From assembly GCA_010015675.1 (NCBI GenBank), contig ML977003.1, positions 122,936 to 142,019 on the forward strand: DNA of 19,084 nucleotides. The letters are read 5' to 3'. The position numbers and the translations under genes were made by a program. This DNA comes from Byssothecium circinans (Eukaryota > Ascomycota > Dothideomycetes > Pleosporales > Massarinaceae). Below, piece after piece: positions 7,930 to 19,050 of the stretch. Every line of letters starts with the position of its first letter. Positions within the stretch are counted from its first letter, which is position 1. The notes under the pieces were generated by a model. It was not told the DNA's origin. It did not search any database and saw only the letters and a list, made by a program, of their open reading frames with translations.

Positions 7930-10555
7930 AAGAGAGTAATTTTAGTAGAAGTTTTTAAGGCTAAGTATAGAGTAGAATTTCTAGAAGGTATCTTTTAGTA
8001 GTAGTTTAGTTAGTCTATTAGTAATTTATAACCTAGAAAGTATAAATACTAGATTAACCTCCCTTTCTACCTATTTTTTATAAATAAAATACATATAGGT
8101 GTTAATATACTTAGTATGTATATAGAACTAAGGGTTCTTTATAAGTACTATTACGCCTTAGTTATTAGCGTATATAACTATAGTAACTAAGGTGCCTTTC
8201 TAGTTAAGTAGTTCCTAGAGTAACCTTTATAGCTATATAACCTCTTTAGTAGCCTAAGTCTTAGCAACGTATTTAGCTTTATAGGAGGATAAAGTAATAG
8301 TTACTTATTATTTTAATAACTAGCTAATAGCCCTACTACCTATATTAAAGAAATAGCCTAAGGTAGACTATTATATATCCTTATTATCTACCTATAAGGT
8401 ATTAGTATAGTCTATTAGCACTTTAATTATACTTCTAAATATTAGCTTAATATCTTAAGTACTATTTAGGTAGTAGAAAACTTATTTTACTACTACTATA
8501 TACGCCTATATAGGATTTAATATATAGTAGGATAGGTAAGAGACTATAAAAGCTATATTAGGTTAGGTACCTATTATAAGATATATAAGAGAGCTAATTA
8601 CGTATTAAAACTAGTTAATTTTTTACTTTAATACTTAGTAATTACTAGGGGACTTTTAGAGTCCTATAGAGTCTATAGGTATATCTTATAACTTACTATT
8701 AAGTATATTAAAGTTAGTAGGAATCTTATAGATATACGCCTTCTAGGATAGGTAAAGGGTATAATTTTAGTAGTTATAGATAATCTCTATACTAAGGTAG
8801 AATAAATACTTACCTAGGTTATATATTTTAAACTAGTTAGAGAGGGTAGTCTTAATATTAGTAATATTAGTTAGGCTTAGTCCTATAATAAGAAGGTTAT
8901 TAATATAGATAGTAATAAAGGTACTTCCCTTAATAAATACTCCTATATCTAATATAAGTAGTGTAAAACTAAGTATACTTAGGTATAGTAAAAGCATCCT
9001 ATACTAGATACATAAGCACTATTTTAGGCTATATAGGGCCTTATTAAGGTAGTATACTTAGTTAGTACTATCTATAAGTTTATAAAGTTACTTAACGTAG
9101 ATTATGCTATTAATATTACTATAAAGAAAGGCTGTTTTTACGTCTATTTAGTAGATCTTAAAGTCTAATACTATAGTAATTATAAAAAGGGCTTTATAAC
9201 TTATTAGTTTAATAACTAATATAAAGGTTTTATTATAGTTAATCCTTTCTTTTTACTTAAAACTACGTGTAACCTACCTAGCCTTATACTATAGGATTTT
9301 ACCTTTAGTACCTTACTTAATCTTATATACCTATTTACTACTAAGTATTTAATAGTTACTAGGCTTTAGTACTAGTGTCTAGGTCTTATTACTATTAAAA
9401 GATTCTAGTTTAAGCTTTATAGCTTTAAGCTACTCTTTCTATTATATATCTACCTTAGCCTATTAGTAGTTAGCTAGTTTAATAGCTAACTTAAAGGTAA
9501 GTATTATAACACTAATTAGGTAGTAGATTATAGCGTAGGCTAGGTTATAACTATAGTACTAAGCACTATTAAAGTTAAGTATACTCTTATTACTTCTTAA
9601 AGAAATATAGAGTTTAGGGTAAGTATTTAGGGATTATTATATTAGATCCTCTTCTAGCGTTATAGTGCGTAATAATAGTAGTAGTATTAGTAACTAAGCT
9701 TAAGATAATACTAAGGTAGGAATAGGTATTATATAGTATAAATTATTACCTATATTAACTAGTAGTTATAAACTATCTATATTAATTTTAATAGAGATAA
9801 TTTAATCTATATTCTTATCTAGAGAATTAGCCTAATTAGATAGCTTAGGCTTCTTTAAAGGCTAAGGTTTAGTATTAGTTTTAAGAGTTAGGTCTTTTAC
9901 TATATTAGGGTAGGGCCTCTTTTTAATAAAAACTATATTAAAGGAGAGCACTACTACGCTATTATCTAATAAGACTTAATATATATAAGTATCTTAATAG
10001 CCTAAGAGGTAGTATAGTTTATACTTATTATTAATTAACTTATAGTAATAGTTAGCTTTATAGGTAATAGCTTTATAGCTAAGTAGGTAAAGATAAGAGA
10101 TATTAGGCTTAGTACCTTACTAAGCCTTATAGGGCGTCTTACTAGTATAAGAGTATTATATAAGGTTATAAAGATAGCCTATTAACTTAATAATAAATAG
10201 CTAGTAGTACTAGAGGATATTTTCTATATCTATTATAGTATAGGCTTATTTAGTAATAAGTTAAATAGTAACTTTAGCTATACTATTTTATTAGTATTAG
10301 TTAGTACTAGTAGTTTCTATTTTAATTCCTTAATCCTTATAGATATCTCTTACTATATTAAACGTATTCTTACTAGCTTAGTTAACTCTTATCTTATAGT
10401 AGTATCTCTTAGGGTGTTTATACTTCTCTAAGAAATCCTAGAGTATAATAGGGAAGTTACTTTTATTCTAAAAGGCTAATACCTAAGTAAAGCTAGTAGT
10501 ATTATTAATAAATACTATATAGTATTCTAAGCTAGTATAGCCTTTCTAATAGTAG
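7930..10555 (-). pseudogene. Copia pol: integrase core, reverse transcriptase, RNase H (RIP-inactivated, 5'-truncated)
   Basis: One codon phase on the minus strand carries all domains, so there are substitutions rather than frameshifts. The integrase core comes first: the first acidic site reads FINN (about 10503-10512) and the second VNQASKN (about 10380). The third site has Lys in SIAK where Glu is expected. Reverse transcriptase follows with IDVKTAFLY (~9130) and the active-site box YINNLLIIG (8893-8907) in place of YVDD. RNase H and the C-terminus show LSSYKAKYVAKTQATKEVI (8240-8310) and a YANNQG box. Frequent TAA/TAG stops replace Gln and Trp codons. The N-terminal half (gag, protease, integrase zinc site) is cut off at 10555 by the Gypsy LTR. 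Confidence 0.88.
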
Positions 10556-11049
10556 TGTTAAGGTCCAGGAGGCTTGTTACTAGAGATGGCTTGAAGAGCT
10601 TTTAGGCGACAAGGGATGCTTAGGTTCTGGAGCTCAGTTGGTTCTCTTAAAGAGATATCAATTCGCGACACATAGTAGTACTCCGACAGTACGTTATAAT
10701 ATTTATCTAAGGGGCGTACACTTAGTGAACTTAGGTGAGCTTATAATTATAAAGTATGAGATACTAAATAGATTATAATCCTAAGAAAAGGTTAAATATG
10801 ATTTCTATAATGTAGGAATTAAGCTCATCTATATACTAAAGTGCTTAGTTATGCTTAGTCGTGCTTAGTTACTAAGTAGCACTAATTACTACTAATTACT
10901 ATAAGATGCTTACTATAATTAGTACCGCTAAGGTTCACTAATTACTAAGTAGGTTATGTGACCCTTCCCTTACTTAGCTAGTTTGTGAAGGCTGCTGCTA
11001 TAGTTCATTGCGAACTACCTTAAATGCTTTAGTAAGGCGGATTATAACA
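10556..11049 (-). repeat. 3' LTR of the Gypsy element
   Basis: A 494-bp segment bounded by TGTTA...TAACA. The plus strand begins tgttaaggtcc and ends gattataaca. On the minus strand a purine run ending gaaggggggatag abuts it at 11050. The first ~130 bp on the plus strand are rich in CA and TG and look nearly untouched by RIP. The middle has short repeats: tgcttagt three times at 10852-10878, and ctaattact several times nearby. No partner LTR is in the window. Confidence 0.85.
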
Positions 11050-11066
11050 CTATCCCCCCTTCCTCT
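11050..11066 (-). other. Polypurine tract of the Gypsy element
   Basis: The plus-strand run ctatccccccttcctct gives a purine tract on the minus strand, immediately before the TGTTATAATCC start of the LTR. It confirms both the LTR boundary and the orientation. Confidence 0.8.
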
Positions 11067-11135
11067 ATAACTTATCTCTAAGTTAGGTAACTATTGCCTA
11101 GCTTAGTTTATAACTAAGTTTTCCTTACGTTATAA

Positions 11136-11708
11136 ATGTTATTAGCTGCCTACTCTTTAACTATGCCTAAACTACCTATCCCGTCTAGTACTATTCGTCG
11201 CTACTATCTTTGCAAATTTATTAATTCCTTTAGAGAGACTATAGTTAAGAAGTGTTTAGCTTATAAGAAGCATAGCTGCGTGTGCAAGGTTCACGTTTAT
11301 TCTAGAAAGTGCAGCGAGTGCCTACGTTGTAGCCAGCGTTGCAATGTTTAGGTATTAGAGTTAGAATTTAAGCGGTTGCTATTACAGAAGGAGGATTTAT
11401 AAAAGAAGTTAAAGGAAACTTATGCTACGCAAGACGTCGCGATGAAGGCCCATAAGAAGGCGTTAGAGGAGCTACGCATTACGCGCGCTTATAAAGAAAG
11501 GTTGCGTCTATAGATAGATCTTCTAGATCATCATGCAGAAGAAGTGATTACTGTAGAGGAGTAAAAGATTAAGGATATAAAAGCTAGTGAAGTCCTTAAG
11601 CTTTCTACTAAAGTCTCTATTAGCCCTACGCTAGGTCCTTAGACCTAGGGTACCTTTAAAGGTCTTTCTACTAATTTTTAGGACGCTGCTATTAATAATA
11701 GCTAGTAA
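11136..11708 (+). pseudogene. ORF antisense to Gypsy pol; Cys-rich (Zn2Cys6-like spacing) plus coiled coil
   Basis: The first 71 codons are open (11136-11348); a TAG follows, but the same frame continues to a TAG-TAA pair at 11703-11708, about 189 codons. A second Met at 11163 (MPKLPIPSS) is a plausible start. Cysteines at residues 40, 50, 59, 62 and 69, with Tyr at 43, give C-x2-Y-x6-C-x8-C-x2-C-x6-C. If Tyr43 was Cys, this fits the spacing of a fungal Zn(II)2Cys6 cluster. The second half (EFKRLL, AHKKALEELR, IDLLDHHAEEV) is charged and heptad-like, probably coiled coil. The ORF runs opposite to gag-pol, between LTR and chromodomain, and its end overlaps the pol end by about 35 bp. It keeps more CA and TG than its surroundings. 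Function unknown. Confidence 0.7.
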
Positions 11709-14700
11709 GTAATTGTTAGTAGTTTATAAGGTTTATTGCTAGTTCCTACGTATTTTTACTTTTAGGGTAACCTTTCTACTTAACTAGGTACTCTTAGTCG
11801 CCTTTTATTCCTTAGTAGTTTATTATCTTCTTAACTTTAAACTTATTATCTTCTTTAGTTTTATAATAGAATACTTTTTATAATAGCGTTTTAGGGTCTA
11901 CTAGTTCTAGTCTAGATACGTGGAACACTAGGTGTATCTTAGCTTCTTTAGGTAGCTAGAGTTAGTAGTTGACAGGGCTTATTTTAGCCTATATTAAAAA
12001 TAGTCTAACCTTTCTGTTATCTAGTCCCTTATTTAGTTATTTTATACAAAGATTCTTTATAAGTAGATATACTCTATCCCCCCTCTCTAGCTAAGGTGCC
12101 ATTTTTCGTCTTATGTTTATATATAAAATACTTTTACGTTATGCTATTTTAAGGCTAACCTATAACTATTAGTGTACGTTCTTTAAGTCCTCTATTATTA
12201 TTAATGCCGCTGCTACCTTCCCTCCTAGCAGTGTGCGTTTAAAGAGATTTAGGTGCTTCCTATAGTTTGCGTAAAAGGGCGTCTATCCCATAGATTCTGA
12301 TATCTTATTATTGTACGCTAACTAAGCTATAGGTAGAAGGGAAACCTAATTATTCTACTAGGCGTTACTATAAATTCATAGATATGTCTTTATTATATGA
12401 TTTATTCTTTCTATTTGTCTATCCGTCTATAGATGATATGCCATAGATAGCTTACGTTTTATTCTAATTATAGCTATCAGCGTTTTCTAGTAGTTTAATA
12501 TGAAGAGCTTATCTTTATTACTAATAATTAACTTTAGCATGCTATAGTATCTAATAAGTTAGTCTAAGATTACGTGTCTAAGTTATTCTATGTTATAGTT
12601 ATTTCTAAATAGTATTATCTCCGCGTATTTCATGAATCTATTAATGATTACTAAGATAGCGTTATAGGTTATTCTAGTTATAAGGTCTCTTAATATTAGT
12701 AGACCTATCACGAAGTCTATAGAGATGTCTTTCTATAGTTTTCTTAGTAACTTAATAGGTTGCATTTCTCTATAGGATGCGTGTGTACTGTGCTTATTTT
12801 TCTAGCAGTCCGCATATTAGCTAATAAAGCGTGTAGCCTTTTCTTTTATACCTTTAAACTTATAATTCCTCAAAATTAGTTTAGTAGTCCTTTAAATGCT
12901 AGGGTGTCCGTATATAGGATTATCATAATATTATTATATAATTTCTTCTTATAGTTCCTCTAGGACTTCATTGTTAATTCATAGGATGCCATTCAGCTAT
13001 TAGGTTAGTCCTAAGGATCCGTCCTTATTAGCTTACAATATTAGTGCTTTAACAGTCTCTTTTATTCCTGTAATATTACTTTATTAGCTAAGGGTATTAG
13101 CTTGTCTGTTATCCTTACTAGGTGTGTACATGATCTTAAACTTATATTATCTAAGTAACTTAGACCATCTAACTTATCTTCTATTAAGTTATTTTATTAT
13201 TATAAAGTAGAGTAGGTTCTTATAGTTAGTAAAGATAGTAAGTTCTAAGTAGCTTTCTACGTAGACTCTCTAATGCTTTAGTAAATCTATAATTACTATT
13301 AACTCCTTATTATATACGTCGTAATGTTCTTCTAGTCTAGAGAACTTTCTTAAGTAGTAGGTAATAGGATGCTATTAACTATCTCTTATCTAGCTAGCTA
13401 CTGCTCTAAGCGTGAGGTTAGATGCGTCTATTTCTATCCTTATTAGTTCTCTACTCCTAAATACTACTAGTACTAGTAGGTTTATGCATTTCTTCTTTAG
13501 AGTCTTAAATGCCTTTTCTTATTCTTCTATCTATATAAAGCGTACGTCCTTCCTAGTAAGTCCCACTAGGGGTAGTGTTATTAAAGCGTACTCTTTAATA
13601 AACCTTCTATTAAAGTTATAGAATCTAAGGAATTCCTACACTCCTTTAACTATTATTAGTATTAGCTAATCTTATACTACCTATATTTTCTTTAGGCTTA
13701 TCTTAACTCCTGTGGTGTTAACTACGAATCCTAGGAAGTTAAGTTCTTCCTTATAGAATTTGCACTTTTTTAGCTTAAGACGCAGATTTGCGGCGTCTAG
13801 GCACAAAAGTACCTGCTTAACATGTCCTATATATTCTTTAACATTTTCTAAGTAAATGAGTATGTTATCTAAGTATGCAATTATAAAGATATCTAGGTGT
13901 GTTCGCAACACGTTGTTAATTAATACTTAAAAAGTCACTGGGGCGTTAGTAAGACTAAAGGGCATTATAGTATACTTATAGTGTCTATACTATATCCTAA
14001 ATGCTATCTTCTATTCTTTACCTTCCTTTATGCGGATTAGATAGTATCTATCTTATAGGTTAAGGGCCATGAATATCTTTGCACGCGCTAGTCAATCCTA
14101 TAGTTCTCTAATATTAGGCAACGGGTAATAATTCTTAACTATAATCTTATTTAACTTCTAAAAATCTATACATAGTTATAGTAATCCATCCTTCTTTAGG
14201 GCGAAGAGGACTAGGTATCCTACTAGTAACTTTAACTCTCTAATGTAGCCTTTTACTATGCTTTTATTAATGTAGTCTTATAGAGCTTTTAGCTCTTTCT
14301 CTAATAGTTAATAGATTAGTCTAAAAGTTAGTTGCTTTCCTTTCTATAGCGTGATCTCATAGTCTTAGGGTTAATGCTTAGGTAGTGCTGTGGCGCCTAC
14401 GTCTTCCTAAAAAAGGTACTCCTATTCTCTATACTCTTTAGGGATATCTAGGGTTGCCTTCTTTCCTTTTACTCTTACTTGTTAACCTGCTAACTAAGCA
14501 GCGTCTATAGAGTTGACCGTCCTTACTAAACGCGTCTTTATTAAAGTAATATTATTAATTACCTTCTCATCCGCCATTAATCGCTGCTAATGCGCGGGCT
14601 TTAAAGTGTGCTGGTAGGCATAGTTTACTAATAATATCATATCATTCTTTTAGTTAATTTCTAGGTTATGCTTCTTTAGCTAAGGGATCCCTAATATGAC

Positions 14701-16983
14701 GTTATGGGTAGCCATCCTAAGATAGTCTAAGGTAATCCGCTCGCTGTAGTATTAGATTTCTATAAGTATTATAACCTTATTCCTAATCTCTAACTACTCT
14801 AGCATTGCTTGTCTATTTGCTATAAGTAGTAGGTAGGGGTTTTCTTTTAACATTATCTTTAGTCTAGCTAAGAGTACATATTTTATTAAGACATAGTTTA
14901 CTTGTAACCCTAAGTCTACTAATACCTTCATCCTTTTTCTACTAAGATAGATTAGGATCTTAATTAAACGTTCTTCTACTATTCCTAGGGTATGCAGCCC
15001 TTTAGCAGTGTTAGGTGAGGATCTAAAAAAAGATGCTCTAAATCTATTCTTTTCCTTCTATTTGGCGTATCCCTCACACCTAGGGTGTAGGCACATTTGC
15101 TACTTATCCTAAGTATAAATGCCATTAATAATTATATTTATCTTCATAAGCTCTATAGGGTCTTTCTTACCTAGAAACTATAGTCATGCTTATTTATCAT
15201 ATAAGTACGTTAGGCATTTATCGTCATAGCAGTCATACTATTTGAACTTACAGTTTTTCTTAATAGTGGGAAAGTAGCCTTTATTTACCTTTATATTATA
15301 GTAGGTAAGATAACTGTCATTATTATACTAGGTAAAGCTAAGCTTTCCGTGGTTTCTATTTTAATAGTCTATGTTATATTGTAGTTTGCTAGTCGTTCCT
15401 ACCTTCTACGTAGCTTATTAAAATCCTTCCTTTGCTTTAAGCTTTTGGTCTACCTAGTTAGCTTAGCTCTTCCTAGCCTTCTCTTGCCTATGCTATAGCT
15501 TTCGTTGCTTTATTAGCTCTAGGCATGGATCTTTGTAAAGGTACTCATCCTTGGTTCCTATGTCTAGGTTTTCTTCGTCCTAGTGCTAGTTATTGTAACC
15601 TAAGCATCCTTAATCTATAGGGTTATCGTCTAGTATGGCCTCGCTATTATACTATATTAGGTCTTTATCTATCCGTCATGGATAGTCTCCTTACATAATT
15701 TTAGTATAATGTAATTCCTCTAGATTATGTAGGTCTTAATTTTCTTTTCCTAGGTATTCTTTCTTCCTATTAAGAATTTGAAGAGCCCTATCTACCTATG
15801 ATGGTCCGCCATCGTCCTTAGCTTATTCGCTGGCTAGGTAGTTCTAAAGTTATTATTCTTTCGCATTAAAGGGTTAGTTAAGGTTATTAAGGAAGTCTTA
15901 GACTTTATTATCTATAGTGTCTACTTCTTTATTGTGCTATATCTAATTAGCTACTTTACTAACTCTTTCTTTAATAGATAGCTCTTGTATCTTCTATCTA
16001 ATAGCTTCTTCTCTTTCTTTACCTAAATTAATCACTTCCTATTCATTATCTTCCTTAACGTTGGGGAGGCATCCCTAAGCATAGGAGTATGTAATTATAT
16101 TTAACTATTATTAGACTATATGCTTAGCTCTTCCTAGCTTCGCGTGATAGTTTCTAGTAATGTGGCCTATCTTTCTACATAAGTAGCACGTCCTAGCTTC
16201 CTTATTATAGTAGTGGCCCTTCCCTTTCCCTTTCTTAACATTGTTAAGCTGTATTAGCTACAGCCTATAGGGGTCTAAGTATTAGTGCTTTAGCTTTATT
16301 ATAGGGAAGTACCTTAGTTTAGTATAGGTACTTTTTAACTTGCCTATGCTAAGTCTGCTACGTCTATCCTAGCGCAACTCTAAAGCTAACTTATATAGCT
16401 CTGCGTTAATTCTAATAGATTCCTAGTACAATTCTTCTAAGGTTATTAGAGTAGCTCTAGATCTTATAAGCTTAGTCTTAATAATATCCTTAAGGCCTTA
16501 TCTATACATAGTTATAAGTGCCTTATTATCCTAGCTAGTCTAGACTGCGTAGTGTTAAAACTCTATAGCATACTTAGCTACTAATCATTTCTATTATAGG
16601 CGCTATACTGCTCGTCCTGTGATGGATACTTTATTTAAGACTCTAAAAACCTATTAGAGATAGGTTTTAAACTAAGCGTAGTCTTTAAAGAGTATCATGA
16701 CTTTATTATTATCATCGTCTAGGTTTAAGTACTTAATAAGGTAAGGGTTAATCTATCATTAAGCGTCGCCACGCACGTAGGTTATTACGAAGGAGGCTTT
16801 ATCAGTTTCGTTGATAGAGTTAGCTGCGAACTTAAAGTATAACTTAAGTTATAGAAGCTATCCTTTAAGCTTAGTGCAATCTCTATAGAAGAGATTAAGT
16901 TTAGCGACCTTACTAGCGTTACCGTAGGATTGGGTGTCATATATCTTAGATATCTTTCTAAGGGTGTTTAAAATGTTAAGGTC
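11671..16983 (-). pseudogene. Gypsy gag-pol polyprotein, RIP-inactivated
   Basis: A single codon phase covers the whole stretch (~1770 codons) with no frameshift. From the right: gag capsid (SINETDKASFVITYVRGDA, ~16800), and a CCHC knuckle at 16141-16188 reading CYLCRKIGHITRNY, with Tyr in the last Cys position. Next is protease, LVDLG at ~14916, keeping Asp but with Leu for Ser or Thr. Reverse transcriptase reads ALNL where Asp is expected, then YLDN (13864-13869) for YLDD. RNase H has IDASN (~13430). The integrase zinc site has two of four ligands as Tyr (~12800-12930). Its core keeps the first Asp and the Glu, but has ISNKD at the second site. A chromodomain (YLVK*KGYP, ~11790) and TAG at 11671 end it. 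Nearly all stops are TAA/TAG. Confidence 0.9.
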
Positions 16984-16985
16984 TA
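16984..16985. repeat. TA target-site duplication, left of Fot element
   Basis: TA here and TA at 18838-18839 flank the Fot transposon. Joining the Gypsy gag sequence across a single TA keeps the gag codon phase (CTA GTA GAC on the minus strand). Confidence 0.85.
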
Positions 16986-17025
16986 ACGTGTTTCATAAGT
17001 GAGTGCTGCGTATAAGTAAGCGCCG
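16986..17025 (+). repeat. Left TIR of the Fot element
   Basis: Begins acgtgtttcataagtgag. It contains two related subrepeats, ataagtgagtgctg and ataagtaagcgccg, 18 bp apart, possibly paired transposase-binding sites. Pairs with 18798-18837 at 28 of 40 positions. Confidence 0.88.
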
Positions 17026-17066
17026 CACCTTACTAAGTTTGCGCACCTCTCTTATCTTAACGTATA

Positions 17067-18716
17067 ATGGCTCTACATAACGTTACTCAATTGTCTTAAA
17101 ATGAAGCAGATATTTAGCTTGCTATCTCATCTATTAATGCCAATTAAATCTAGAGCAATCGCGCTGCTGCTATAGTCTATAATATGTCTAATAGAATACT
17201 CCACTACTAATGCGCTAGTATCTCTTTCTAACGCGATTACTAGCCCAACTCAAAGAAGCTTACATAGCTAGAAGAGGAGGTAATTGTTAGCTATATACTT
17301 GACCTAGATGAACGCGGATTTGCGCCTACGTACGCAGCTATACGTGATATAGCTAATAAGCTGCTAGTAGTATGCGGTAGAGGTCAGGTCAGCGTCTACT
17401 AGCTACGCAACTTTATCAAGCGTACTAATAGCCTTAAAATACGTTTTAACTAGGCCTATGATAGGTAGAGAGCTCTATGCGAAGATCCTATATTAATTAG
17501 AAGCTGGTTTAAGCTTATAGAGTAGACAAAAGCTAAGTATAGCATTTATAATAAGGACGTCTATAACTTTAATAAGGCTAGCTTTATAATAGGCAAGATC
17601 ATGACTTAGCTTATCATAATAGGGTTAGAGAGGAGAGGCTAGCTAAAGGCTATCTAGCTAGGCAATCACGAGTGGGTGATAGTTATCTAAGGAATTAACG
17701 CTGCTAGCTAGGCTATCCTGCTATTTATCATCTTTGCTAGTAAGCACCACCTGTCTGCCTAGTATAAGGAGGATATTCCGCGCAACTAGGCTATTGCTGT
17801 TAGCAACAACAGCTAGATAAATAATAAGCTAGGACTTAAATAGCTAAAGCACTTCAATGCTTATATAAAGGCTTAAGTAATAGGCGCTTATTACCTACTT
17901 ATCCTTAACAGCTATAAGAGCTACCACTCTCTTAAGTTTTAAGAGCTCTATAAAGAGAATAATATCTATACGCTCTATATGCTACCTTACTCGTCACATC
18001 TACTCTAGCCTCTTAACGTTAGCTGCTTCTCACTATTAAAGCGCGCGTATAGCTATAAGATTAAAGATCTAATCTACTACTATATTAACTACATTACTAA
18101 GCTTAAGTTTTTGCTAGCCTTTAAGGTAGCCTTCACGCGATTATTTATAGCAGCTAATATCTACTTAGCCTTTTAAGGCGCGGGCCTTATACCTCTCTAG
18201 CTAGACGTAGTTCTATTAAAGCTAGATATATAGCTTTATATACCTACACTATTAGCCTCTCTGCTAGACGCCCTCTAGGAAGCTCGTACGCTAATTAACG
18301 TACGTAAGCTTAAGGCTCAATCAACGTTGATACGTAATCACGTATGGTAGCATAAGAGCTCATCACTAGCCTTAATTATTGAGGCAATTAGCTAGCTTAA
18401 GAAAGGGGCAGAGGTTATGATGCTTTTTGCTAAGCTAATGTGCGATCAGATCACTAGCCTTAAGAAAGCTAATAAGGCAGCAACAAAGCGTAGGCAGCAT
18501 AAAAAGAAGCATATACAGAGGCAGGGGACCTTAACAAAGGGAGAAGGAAAGGATATACTTGCTTAAAAGAAGGCTGATTAGCAGATAGAGCGTGAATAGT
18601 ATTAAGGTAGAGAGTAATTAGGCCTTAGCCGCTAGGCTCTAGCGCGCTACATAAGGTATAGGGAGCCTAGGTATAATTCACGTATATGCTAAAAAGATTC
18701 TTTAGATGCTGTTTAA
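17067..18716 (+). pseudogene. Fot/pogo DDE transposase, RIP-inactivated
   Basis: One uninterrupted codon phase of 549 codons from ATG 17067 to TAA 18714-18716, with many in-frame TAA/TAG but no frameshift. The N-terminal helix-turn-helix/CENP-B-like region includes LEEEVIVSYILDLDERGF (~17270-17320). The RNase H-fold core follows: YNF-N-KASF (residue 169), LLIL-N-SYKSHHS (residue 281) and LQPL-N-VSCF (residue 317). Asn occupies all three positions where this family has Asp; spacing between the last two is 35 residues. HEWVIVIQGINAAG is the conserved core stretch. The basic C-terminus KRRQHKKKHIQRQGTLTKGE is followed by a degraded Cys-poor tail. As a nuclear enzyme it would have cut and pasted the element by its TIRs; this copy cannot. 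Confidence 0.92.
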
Positions 18717-18797
18717 TATGCTATTTTAAAATCTATATAGTAGCTTATAAATTAGTTGAGTTATATGCTTATAAAGGTGTGAAAAGATAGTAGAGTA

Positions 18798-18837
18798 TAG
18801 CACTCACTTATATATGGCGCTCACTTATAAAATATGT
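18798..18837 (-). repeat. Right TIR of the Fot element
   Basis: Inverted partner of 16986-17025, ending cttataaaatatgt and followed by TA. It contains the subrepeats cactcacttat and gcgctcacttat, mirroring the left end. Confidence 0.88.
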
Positions 18838-18839
18838 TA

Positions 18840-19049
18840 CTAGTTAGTAAGTAACTACGTTAACTACTAGTATTAGTATAGATGCTTATTCCTAATATTT
18901 ATTTATAGCTAGTTTCCTTTTCTCTTAGTCTTTCTTATACTTTTTATAGTTAGCCTTTTTCTTCTCTAGGTATAGTTACTAGTAGTTTTATACCTTATAG
19001 CTTTACTTATAGTAGTACGTATATAGTTTCTAGTTCTTATAGTTCTAGT

Positions 19050-19050
<1 letters not shown>
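18840..19050 (-). pseudogene. Gypsy gag, 5' portion beyond the Fot insertion
   Basis: In the minus-strand phase that joins across the Fot insertion to 16983, this reads as a Lys/Glu-rich, probably coiled-coil segment (LYLEKKKANYKKYKKD, then EKRKLAINKY) with RIP-type stops. It then continues into LNILNTLRKISKIYDTQ on the other side. It is the N-terminal region of gag; the start codon and 5' LTR are not in the window. Confidence 0.65.

Larger units (their letters stand above)
4956..10555 (-). mobile_element. Copia LTR retrotransposon (3' part), RIP-degraded and interrupted
   Basis: Minus-strand element with its 3' LTR at 4956-5107 inserted in a dehydrogenase gene, an unrecognised downstream ORF, then RNase H, reverse transcriptase and the integrase core running up to 10555. 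There the Gypsy LTR interrupts it. The gag and protease half and the 5' LTR should lie beyond the Gypsy insertion, outside the window. A TIR element (5525-6579) sits inside it. It is the most heavily RIP-altered part: for example, bases 6961-7020 hold 14 TA and no CA or TG. The distance between pol end and LTR (about 1.8 kb without the TIR element) is long for Copia, so a two-element composite is possible. Confidence 0.75.
16986..18837 (+). mobile_element. Fot/pogo-type DNA transposon inserted in Gypsy gag
   Basis: The 1852-bp element has 40-bp terminal inverted repeats (16986-17025 and 18798-18837), TA duplications, and one transposase frame filling the interior. This is the usual size and layout of the fungal Fot1/Pot2 group. 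It is structurally complete but RIP-inactivated: the two TIRs differ at 12 of 40 positions and all 12 are transitions. It is the innermost insertion of the stack and retains many CA and TG dinucleotides. Confidence 0.92.

Noticed and set aside
13412..13621. Plus-strand 69-codon open frame
   Set aside because: Antisense shadow of the Gypsy RNase H region, whose minus-strand frame is supported by family motifs.
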